Source: Verrucomicrobiota bacterium (GTDB lineage: Bacteria > Verrucomicrobiota > Verrucomicrobiia > Opitutales > UBA2995). Taken from it: DNA of 5,280 nucleotides. Below, piece by piece: positions 1-4,762 of this stretch (position 1 is the first letter of the stretch; each line of letters starts with the position of its first letter). A program made the translations under genes and the position numbers. The stretch lies in assembly GCA_027297085.1 (NCBI GenBank), contig JAPUIL010000255.1, positions 1 to 5,280 on the forward strand, written 5' to 3'. The notes beneath the pieces were generated by a model. The model saw only the letters and a program-made list of their open reading frames with translations. It was not told where the DNA came from and searched no databases.

Positions 1-1812
1 CATTCCTTGAAGTCCCAGACATACCCCAAAGCAGGGGATGCTCTTGTCCACACAGTACTTTATAACTTCCGGTACATTGAATTTCTCAGGCATCCCGGGT
101 CCCGGAGAAATAAACACCAAATCCGGGTTAAACTCATCGATCTTCTTCAGAGGAAATCCCGCCCGGATCGTGATCACCTCAGCTTGCGCCTGTCGGAAAT
201 AGTTTGCCAAGGTGTGGACAAAGGAATCCTGGTTGTCGACGAAGAACACCCTCGGTTTAAATCCTTCGTGGTGTGGAATCTGAAATCCTGCGTCACGAGT
301 GCGAGTTGTGCCTGCTAGCACATCTAGAAATGCGCTGGCTTTGGTTCGGCATTCTCTGTCTTCAGCTTCGGGGTCTGAGTCGCAGAGCAGAGTGGCGCCC
401 ACTCTAAACTTTGCGAGTCCCTCCTTCAAATGGACTGTGCGAATGGTGATACCGGTATTCATGTCTCCGTTGAAACCAATAAAGCCAATCGCGCCTCCAT
501 ACCATTCGCGTGGAGAATTCTCCAGATCCTCGATCTTCTGCATGGCTGCCGGTTTCGGAGCACCCGTCAGCGTACAAGCCCACATATGGGAAAGCAGCGC
601 ATCAAACGAGTCATAACCGTCCAAGAGCTCTCCTTCCACATGATCCACCGTATGGAAAAGCCTTGAGTAAGTTTCGATCAATCGACGGCCAATTACCTGC
701 ACTGATCCGGGTTTGCAGACACGCGACTTGTCGTTGCGATCCACGTCCGTACACATGGTCAGTTCCGCTTCGTCCTTCTTCGATGTCATGAGTTCGAGGA
801 TACGTTCCGCATCTTCAATCGCATCGTTGCCGCGTGGAACCGTTCCGGATATCGGGCAGGTTTCCACCCTTGTTCCTTTGACCCTGACAAACATCTCCGG
901 CGAAGCACCCACCAGTTGTTCTTCACCGAGGTTGATGAGAAACTCATAGGGGCTGGGGTTCACCGTGCGGATTTTGTCGAACAACTCGCGCGGTGTATCC
1001 AGGCATCCGGTAGTAAACACCTGGCTCAATACAACCTCGAAGAAATCACCCTTCTTGGTACCCTCAATGATCTTCGCCACTTTCTCCGCATAATCGCCTG
1101 GTTCATTGTCGCTTTCCACCTCTTTTGATCGCATAGGTGGCAGTGCGAAATGTTTTCCGGTTCGATCGAGACCATGGGTGTTGTGAGTCCCCATATGGAA
1201 ATCGTAATTTCGCACTTCGGCTGTTTCTTTGCGGTGATCCACTATAAAGAGTTGGTCTGGCAAAAACAGGTGGGCATCGGCGTAATTGTCCGGCCGTTCG
1301 TGTTTGAGCTCTATGGGCTCAAATTGAAACACCAGGTCGTAGCCGAAGGAGCCGAAAAATCCCAGGTACTGGTCTTTCGATGATCTGAAGAACTCGCGAA
1401 TGGAACGCAGCATGGAAAACAGGCCCGGTTGTTTCGAACGTTCCTCTTCCGGAAAATAGTCGGGCATGGGAATCAACTCACCTTTAATCGCTGCAAGACC
1501 GATATCCAGCGACTCGAAATACGATTGTCCCCGAATAGCCTGGCTGATCATGGGCAGAATCCGTTTACCGCGTTCGTTCAATGCGTTGATTTCGAATTTG
1601 CGGTGCCGGCCGATAATTTCAATCGGCGGACGGATGAAACCAATGTCCCAGCGACTGTACCGGCCCGGATACTCGTAACCGCTGCAAAACAGGGCTCCCT
1701 GGTTGTGATCAATGGCATCGAACGTCTCGTTCAATGCTTCGGAGTAGGGTAAGGACTTAACCGTACAAATAACGGTCGCTCCTCCCGGGGTTTGGTATTC
1801 GATTTTAGACAT
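1..1812 (-). CDS. trpE: Anthranilate synthase, fused TrpE-TrpG (components I and II), 3' end outside window
   Basis: This protein converts chorismate and glutamine to anthranilate, the first committed step of tryptophan synthesis, in the cytoplasm. The 604 codons present form one clean frame. The N-terminal block (about residues 44-63) contains SGYEYPGRYSRWD, typical of the fused TrpE(G) clade known best from rhizobia. The chorismate-binding domain shows ETCPISGTVPRG (317-328), ELTMCTDVDRNDKSRVC (about 350-366), ACTLTGAPKP (412-421) and GGAIGFIGFNGDMNTGITIRT (439-459). A linker near 490-520 leads without a stop into a class I glutamine amidotransferase domain: FFVDNQDSFVHTLANYF (523-539), oxyanion-hole SPGPGMP (569-575) and the nucleophile motif GVCLGLQGM with Cys598. 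The His/Glu remainder of the amidotransferase triad lies beyond the left edge. The ATG start gives the expected N-terminus; only a weak purine stretch (AAGAAG) precedes it. It lies downstream of the trpL attenuator at 2281-2443, which probably controls it. The fusion identification is very secure. Confidence 0.96.
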   Translation of the reverse strand, partial: MSKIEYQTPGGATVICTVKSLPYSEALNETFDAIDHNQGALFCSGYEYPGRYSRWDIGFIRPPIEIIGRHRKFEINALNERGKRILPMISQAIRGQSYFESLDIGLAAIKGELIPMPDYFPEEERSKQPGLFSMLRSIREFFRSSKDQYLGFFGSFGYDLVFQFEPIELKHERPDNYADAHLFLPDQLFIVDHRKETAEVRNYDFHMGTHNTHGLDRTGKHFALPPMRSKEVESDNEPGDYAEKVAKIIEGTKKGDFFEVVLSQVFTTGCLDTPRELFDKIRTVNPSPYEFLINLGEEQLVGASPEMFVRVKGTRVETCPISGTVPRGNDAIEDAERILELMTSKKDEAELTMCTDVDRNDKSRVCKPGSVQVIGRRLIETYSRLFHTVDHVEGELLDGYDSFDALLSHMWACTLTGAPKPAAMQKIEDLENSPREWYGGAIGFIGFNGDMNTGITIRTVHLKEGLAKFRVGATLLCDSDPEAEDRECRTKASAFLDVLAGTTRTRDAGFQIPHHEGFKPRVFFVDNQDSFVHTLANYFRQAQAEVITIRAGFPLKKIDEFNPDLVFISPGPGMPEKFNVPEVIKYCVDKSIPCFGVCLGLQGM

Positions 1813-2246
1813 GCTTCTTATAAGGGCTGTATGGTTAAGCTGGTTTTGTGGTTATGGAAAATAAACCCTAATGTTACAAAAAATCGAGAAGTGATGAAGA
1901 GCAAGGCGCAGTCTGCAAATAAGCGTGGGAGCGTAGAAACTTACGTGACCAAGCGGTTGGTGGGCTGGAAGGCAGCAATGATGGTCCGGTATCCCAATAA
2001 TGGTATCCGGGCTTGCCGGCATGCGGCCTCGGAACACGCTTGCGCCAGTGCGCCGTAGCCTTGGCGGAGGCTGTATCGGTTTTAGCCTTCGTACCGAGTC
2101 CTTGGACGACAGCGAAGCGAACAACAAAGGCATTATCGAAACACTATTTTTAGTGAGGTTTAAAAAGTATCTATAAATATTCATAACACGCATATTAAGA
2201 ATTTGATAAAATCTGTCTTTTCGAAGGCGGTTGAAACGTTAGGGTG
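1813..2246. other. Gene-free spacer between trpE(G) and the trp attenuator
   Basis: I see no convincing gene here. A 113-codon open frame exists on the minus strand (2193-1852), but its translation is rich in Pro, Arg and Ser, matches no family I know, and runs across the hairpin repeat at 2051-2072. The left part (about 1900-2120) is GC-rich and full of short hairpins, such as CCAA-GCGG-TTGG near 1953 and GCCG-GCATG-CGGC near 2015. The right part (about 2130-2220) is AT-rich with a small CACTA-TTTT-TAGTG hairpin at 2142-2155. If trpL and trpE(G) share a transcript, this is an unusually long untranslated leader between attenuator and gene. A secondary promoter in the AT-rich part is possible, but I could not find a convincing -35/-10 pair. 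Confidence 0.55.
2051..2072 (+). repeat. Palindromic intergenic repeat, copy A (TAGCCTT core)
   Basis: The core CGCCGTAGCCTTGGCGGAGG contains a perfect 5-bp stem AGCCT/AGGCT (2057-2061 with 2068-2072) around a 6-nt loop. Related sequences, with a pattern close to CGnnnTAGCCT followed by a GCGnnGnCGG-like half, occur at 2573-2595 in the same orientation and at 2661-2682 in the opposite orientation. A further TAGCCTTCG lies at about 2085. Three similar cores in about 650 bases of non-coding DNA suggest a dispersed REP-like family. Whether it is genome-wide cannot be seen from this window. Confidence 0.5.
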
Positions 2247-2274
2247 AAAAAGCCGTGGAAAAAGGACCACGGCT
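2247..2274 (-). terminator. Second (tandem) intrinsic terminator below the trp attenuator
   Basis: On the minus strand, AGCCGTGG and CCACGGCT form a perfect 8-bp stem with an 8-nt U-rich loop (2259-2266), followed by TTTT (2250-2247). It sits 6 nt beyond the U-tract of the attenuator terminator and points the same way, toward trpE(G). On the plus strand the stem is followed by GGAAAC, so it would not terminate plus-strand transcription. It is probably a back-up terminator for the short leader RNA. I did not find an antiterminator partner for it. Confidence 0.75.
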
Positions 2275-2280
2275 GGAAAC

Positions 2281-2352
2281 AAAAAAAGCGCGGTCCAAAA
2301 AATGGAACCGCGCAAAGAATAAGGTGTAATGAACGGTCCTAATGCAGGGACC
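2281..2352 (-). promoter_or_regulatory. trp transcription attenuator (segments 1-4 with intrinsic terminator)
   Basis: Four segments can be read on the minus strand. Segment 1, GGTCC (2352-2348), overlaps the third Trp codon and the following Ser codon. Segment 2, GGACCG (2339-2334), begins at the last base of the leader stop codon. Segment 3 is GCGCGGTTCC (2313-2304) and segment 4 is GGACCGCGC (2296-2288), followed by T7 (2287-2281). Segments 1:2 pair perfectly over 5 bp with an 8-nt loop. Segments 2:3 pair as GGACCG with CGGTTCC, one U bulged. Segments 3:4 form a 9-bp stem with the same bulge, a 7-nt loop and the U-tract, giving a textbook terminator. Segments 2 and 4 share GGACCG, so they compete for segment 3. 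By the established model, a ribosome stalled at the Trp codons covers segment 1, frees 2:3 and allows read-through; with ample tryptophan 3:4 terminates. Pairings are seen in the sequence; the regulation is inferred. Confidence 0.85.
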
Positions 2353-2443
2353 ACCACCAGAATTGACCCATTACGGAGCTTTGTACAACCAAGGCACTAG
2401 GTGCCACTGGAGACGAGCTGGAATGGAATTCCGGTTTTTTCAT
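2339..2443 (-). CDS. trpL: trp operon leader peptide with three consecutive Trp codons
   Basis: This is a 34-codon minus-strand ORF starting MKKPEFHSSSS and ending MGQFWWWSLH-stop. It acts as a sensor: its translation, not its product, is expected to matter. The three adjacent TGG codons occupy 2359-2351, and the TAG stop lies at 2341-2339, inside the attenuator structure. The ATG at 2443 is preceded by GGAG (2457-2454) with a 10-nt spacer, which favours this start. An in-frame ATG at 2371 would give only the last 10 residues; it lacks a visible Shine-Dalgarno but resembles the length of rhizobial TrpL (14 residues with WWW). A GGCAC-TAG-GTGCC hairpin (2393-2405) lies within the longer version. 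Three clustered Trp codons placed directly before mutually exclusive stems and upstream of trpE(G) make the role very likely; the exact start is less certain. Confidence 0.85.
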   Translation of the reverse strand: MKKPEFHSSSSPVAPSALVVQSSVMGQFWWWSLH

Positions 2444-2538
2444 AGATTCATTTCTCCAACTGAGTCCGGCAAAAGTCAAGTGCGTTCATTCTTAGGATAT
2501 CCTTGGCACCCTGGCTGCAGGCTGGTGCAATTAGGTAA

Positions 2539-2636
2539 GGCAAGAGCTTCCAGCCGCGCTATGCCGGCGTGTCCGACATAGCCTTCAGGCGACGGCGGAA
2601 GCGTCGCGCGAATGCAGGCTCTTCCGTTTTCTTGCC
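2539..2636. repeat. Composite inverted-repeat structure, includes TAGCCTT repeat copy B
   Basis: Outer arms GGCAAG (2539-2544) and CTTGCC (2631-2636), together with AAGAGC (2542-2547) and GCTCTT (2618-2623), enclose two internal hairpins. The first is GCTATG-C-CGG-CGTGT-CCG-A-CATAGC (2558-2582), and the second is GCGACG (2589-2594) with CGTCGC (2602-2607) around a 7-nt loop. The shape is an outer stem with two hairpins, like a REP/BIME or a small non-autonomous element. The TAGCCTT core (2573-2595) resembles copies A and C. No terminal direct duplications are visible and no T-tract follows, so it is not a terminator. Confidence 0.55.
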
Positions 2637-2660
2637 ATTTACAAGCGGCACTACGAGCAC

Positions 2661-2682
2661 CCGTCTTCGTTAGGCTACGCCG
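2661..2682 (-). repeat. Palindromic intergenic repeat, copy C (opposite orientation)
   Basis: On the minus strand this reads CGGCGTAGCCTAACGAAGAC followed by GG. It matches the CGnnnTAGCCT and GnAGnCGG halves of the copies at 2051 and 2573 but is inverted relative to them. Its similarity is to the core only, and flanking bases differ. It lies in the divergent intergenic region between trpL and the IclR-family gene. Confidence 0.4.
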
Positions 2683-2827
2683 AGGTAGGTGCAGTAGCCC
2701 GACTCGGAATTTAGTTTGTTCGTACTTTCATAGAAATAATTTCTTTTGGTGATATTAGATTAAAGGGTGCTAATGAGCATTATTAATAGGCTTGGTATGC
2801 CACCTGTAGGTTGGAACTCCTACAATT

Positions 2828-2859
2828 TCGTTGATTTTATAGCAACGATTTGTTTTAAA
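2828..2859 (+). promoter_or_regulatory. Candidate promoter and operator of the IclR-family gene
   Basis: TTGATT (2831-2836) and TTTAAA (2854-2859) are 17 nt apart, each matching the sigma70 consensus at four of six bases. A perfect 6-bp inverted repeat, TCGTTG (2828-2833) and CAACGA (2843-2848), covers the -35 element and part of the spacer. IclR-family proteins often repress their own gene by binding palindromes at the promoter, so this is a reasonable autoregulatory operator. It is not the published IclR consensus. GGAACTCC also occurs twice nearby (2813-2820 and 2867-2874). All of this is inferred from position and symmetry. Confidence 0.35.
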
Positions 2860-2879
2860 GAGTCTGGGAACTCCAAATT

Positions 2880-3608
2880 ATGCTGCCCGCACAACCCAAT
2901 CGTAGTTTAATGGATGGTGTTCGCTGTCTTCAGATCCTGTCGTCTAACCCCGGTCCACTAGGTGCCCGCGAGCTGGCCAGGCGATTAAATATGGAAACTA
3001 CCCGGGCGCATCGGCTTCTGAAGACCCTGGCCCACATGGGCATGGCCCGGCAAAATCGGAATGCCAAATACATGCCGGGTCCGGCCATGCACGTGCTCGC
3101 GGCCCAGAGCCTTTATTCATCGGGTTTAATAGGTAAAGCCACCGAGCCCTTGCTGGAATTGCACAAGAAAGTGAAGCTCACCACGGCATTTGGTATGCTC
3201 TGGGAGCGGAATGTTTATTACCTCTATCATCTTGAGCCCGGAATGTCGGCGGAGGAAGCGGTAGGTCGCATGCGTTTACAACCGGTTACCCGATCTGGCA
3301 TAGGTATGATGCTTCTTTCCAAAAAAACAGACGAGGAAGTGCGAGAGTTTTTTGACGGGGTTGATGATATTCCTGGTTATAGAGGAGGTATGGAAATGGT
3401 CATAGAGAAACTCCACCGCATTCGGAAAAAAGGTTTCGCGTTTATGCCTGTCAACACTGATGGGTCGCGATGCTCGCTTGCTGCCATGTCACCCAATAAC
3501 CTCTATACGGGCGTCGCCTTAGCTGGCAGCATCGAGGAGTCACGAATTCCGGAGCTCAAATCGGCAATCGACGATGCGCTGAGTGAAATGTTTCCGGAAG
3601 CGCCTTAA
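2880..3608 (+). CDS. IclR-family transcriptional regulator
   Basis: The protein has 242 residues, normal for the family (about 250). Residues 8-66 form the winged helix-turn-helix: RSLMDGVRCLQILSS is the opening helix, GARELARRLNMETTRAHRLLKTL (28-50) the HTH, and the following RNAKYMPGPAMHVLA the wing and linker helix. Residues about 85-240 form the GAF-like effector domain, with the conserved tail in DGSRCSLAAMSP and TGVALAGSIEESRI. Such proteins sense small carbon compounds (acids, aromatics, sugar acids) and usually regulate a neighbouring catabolic operon, but no enzyme operon is adjacent here, so the ligand and targets cannot be named. The ATG at 2880 puts the usual short lead before the HTH; GGGA 10 nt upstream is a weak ribosome site. 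A second ATG at 2910 would clip the first helix. The gene is transcribed away from trpL and ends 304 bases before the OsmC-like gene, so it is probably a single-gene unit. Confidence 0.9.
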   Translation: MLPAQPNRSLMDGVRCLQILSSNPGPLGARELARRLNMETTRAHRLLKTLAHMGMARQNRNAKYMPGPAMHVLAAQSLYSSGLIGKATEPLLELHKKVKLTTAFGMLWERNVYYLYHLEPGMSAEEAVGRMRLQPVTRSGIGMMLLSKKTDEEVREFFDGVDDIPGYRGGMEMVIEKLHRIRKKGFAFMPVNTDGSRCSLAAMSPNNLYTGVALAGSIEESRIPELKSAIDDALSEMFPEAP

Positions 3609-3873
3609 TTACAGATTACAGGGATTAAGATTACGATTTTCCCGCAATTGTCACCGGATATGTGTAAACAGAGATTAAGTTGTTATTAATAACGCGTAAG
3701 CAAATGGTTACGAATTACAGTCTGTCTTACGACGGTTTCCACCTATCCTCGGGCTGACGTGCCGGTTGTTCCTCCCTCCCGGCTCAGTTTTACAGAAGTG
3801 CGCGCCCTCGCCTCTCGGTCGTCAAGCCCAACATCTCAGCTCCGTGAGAAATGCGGGTTACGATCCTTTTTCT
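3609..3873. other. Intergenic spacer between the IclR-family gene and osmC-like gene
   Basis: No gene is supported here. It begins with a short TTACAGATTACAGGGATTA repeat-like stretch directly after the regulator's stop. A 12-bp perfect palindrome GTTATTAATAAC lies at 3682-3693, and a CGTAA/TTACG inverted pair at 3694-3711. From about 3740 the sequence becomes GC-rich and C/T-rich with no clear stem followed by a T-tract, so I see no firm terminator for the regulator gene and no firm promoter for the downstream gene. Confidence 0.5.
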
Positions 3874-3908
3874 CCTTCTACCTTCTACCTTTTGCCTTCA
3901 TCCTTTTG
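3874..3908 (+). repeat. Five tandem degenerate heptamers (CCTTnnn)
   Basis: Five consecutive 7-base units read CCTTCTA, CCTTCTA, CCTTTTG, CCTTCAT and CCTTTTG. The array ends 4 bases before the ATG of the osmC-like gene. It therefore occupies the place where a Shine-Dalgarno would normally sit, and on the coding strand it is pyrimidine-rich with no purine box. Short tandem heptamers are known in intergenic DNA of several bacteria; any effect on translation here is inference. Confidence 0.75.
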
Positions 3909-3912
3909 AATC

Positions 3913-4320
3913 ATGGTTACCATCAATTTGGAATACACGGACGATCTACGAACCGTTGCAACACATGGCCCATCCGGCACGGTTATTCAAACGGATGCTC
4001 CCACCGACAACATGGGCAAAGGAGAATTCTTTTCTCCTACCGACCTGTGCGCTACCGCTCTCGGTTCCTGCATCATTACAACTATCGGTATCAAAGGTCT
4101 GCAGAAAGGTTGGGACTTGAAAGGTTCGAAGGTTAGAATAGAGAAGATCATGTCTCAGGATACTCCACGCCGCATTGCGCAATTGAATGTTGCTGTAAAA
4201 ATACCCGACCGTTTCAGCGACAAAGATAAAAAGCACATGCTTAACATCGCCCATGCCTGTCCAGTTCACAAGAGCCTGCATCCGGATGTGCAATTAAATG
4301 TAAGCCTCGATTGGGTATAA
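3913..4320 (+). CDS. OsmC/Ohr-family peroxidase-like protein
   Basis: This 135-residue protein has the length and key motifs of the OsmC/Ohr family, cytoplasmic homodimers that reduce organic hydroperoxides with paired cysteines. The first redox motif is SPTDLCATALGSCIITTIGI (residues 41-60), with the peroxidatic-type Cys53 at the start of the long central helix. The second is HACPVHKSL (114-122) with Cys116. An extra Cys46 lies one turn before Cys53. The sequence fits the broader OsmC-like branch (YhfA-type with CPVHKSL) better than OsmC or Ohr proper, so the exact substrate is unsure and no gene symbol is given. The ATG at 3913 gives a complete N-terminal strand (MVTINLEYTDDLRT); no Shine-Dalgarno is visible because the heptamer array precedes it. 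The gene has its own terminator overlapping the stop codon and appears monocistronic. Confidence 0.9.
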   Translation: MVTINLEYTDDLRTVATHGPSGTVIQTDAPTDNMGKGEFFSPTDLCATALGSCIITTIGIKGLQKGWDLKGSKVRIEKIMSQDTPRRIAQLNVAVKIPDRFSDKDKKHMLNIAHACPVHKSLHPDVQLNVSLDWV

Positions 4321-4359
4321 TCAAGAAGTATTGAGTACCTACCCGCTTGATTCTTTTTT
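4319..4359 (+). terminator. Probable intrinsic terminator of the osmC-like gene
   Basis: AATCAAG (4319-4325) and CTTGATT (4346-4352) form a perfect 7-bp stem overlapping the TAA stop codon, followed by C and T6 (4354-4359). The loop is long (20 nt) and the stem AT-rich, so it may be less efficient than a compact terminator; a small GTA/TAC pairing inside the loop could shorten it. Confidence 0.55.
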
Positions 4360-4444
4360 AGTTTTCGGACCTCATTTGTTCTCATTAATTTGATTGAGAA
4401 ATTGCTTGTTTAGATTGACGATCCAATCAGTCAGCCAGGTTATT

Positions 4445-4762
4445 ATGAATTTGCGTCTACCCCTATTGCGTCCGTATCTCATTTCGGGACTGCTTTTGTT
4501 CTTTTGTTTAATCGTATACTTATCGCTCAGTCGAAGGGGTGAGCCGAAAACTGAAGACCTGGCCGAGGAACCGGTGGAAAGGCTGGAATTTGAAGAACGG
4601 GGTTCCTTAGATAGAATTCAACCCGAACCGAGCGAGGGTTCTGAACTTGCGCAAACCTCCTACGAGAGTTCGTTAGGCGATCGGCAATCAAGACGTGTGG
4701 AGATTATATATTCTCCCGGGCTGCCCCACCCATTGAGAAAGGAGCTGGCGGTACAACTGTAA
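4445..4762 (+). CDS. N-terminal membrane anchor segment of the S8 protease (out of frame with catalytic part)
   Basis: This 105-codon ORF starts MNLRLPLLRPYLISGLLLFF and continues with CLIVYLSLSRRG. It has a short basic start, a hydrophobic segment at about residues 8-28 and basic residues after it, so it is a signal peptide or signal anchor. The rest is acidic and low in hydrophobics (GEPKTEDLAEEPVERLEFEERG), suggesting an exposed linker. AGG 5 nt before the ATG supports this start. The frame ends at TAA 4760-4762, yet the neighbouring frame encodes a protease prodomain and catalytic domain immediately downstream, without its own export signal. The most economical reading is that this is the 5' part of the same gene, separated by one base. 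As a standalone small membrane protein it matches nothing I recognise. Confidence 0.6.
   Translation: MNLRLPLLRPYLISGLLLFFCLIVYLSLSRRGEPKTEDLAEEPVERLEFEERGSLDRIQPEPSEGSELAQTSYESSLGDRQSRRVEIIYSPGLPHPLRKELAVQL

Larger units (their letters stand above)
2444..2827. other. Divergent intergenic region upstream of trpL and the IclR-family gene
   Basis: This stretch separates trpL (leftward) from the IclR-family gene (rightward) and must hold the trpL promoter. I could not assign that promoter confidently. On the minus strand TTGACT (2479-2474) resembles a -35 box, but no good -10 follows at 16-19 nt, and the implied start site would fall at the 34-codon ORF's own ATG. TATCCT (2499-2494) could be a weak -10 without a good -35. 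The middle holds the composite repeat (2539-2636) and copy C (2661-2682). About 2710-2800 is AT-rich. A TGTAGG/CCTACA hairpin lies at 2805-2824. No credible protein-coding gene was seen on either strand. Confidence 0.5.

Noticed and set aside
7..1752. Many plus-strand open frames of 70-107 codons
   Set aside because: They lie antisense to the intact trpE(G) frame, whose motifs are unmistakable.
1852..2193. 113-codon minus-strand open frame between the trp attenuator and trpE(G)
   Set aside because: No recognisable domain, odd Pro/Arg/Ser-rich composition, no clear ribosome site, and it runs through a palindromic repeat, so it is probably chance.
2281..2313. Terminator for a plus-strand transcript
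   Set aside because: On the plus strand the hairpin is followed by AAAGAATAAG, with the A-tract upstream; the T-tract exists only in the minus direction.
2474..2479. TTGACT as the -35 box of trpL on the minus strand
   Set aside because: No acceptable -10 at 16-19 bases, and the start site would fall at the ATG of the long leader ORF. Kept only as a remark.
2342..2581. 79-codon plus-strand open frame
   Set aside because: It is antisense to the trpL leader and crosses the composite inverted repeat; no family resemblance.
3759..4136. 125-codon plus-strand open frame overlapping the osmC-like gene
   Set aside because: It is an out-of-frame shadow of the OsmC-like coding sequence and includes the heptamer array.
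3946..4293. 115-codon minus-strand open frame
   Set aside because: Antisense to the OsmC-like gene, which has clear family motifs.
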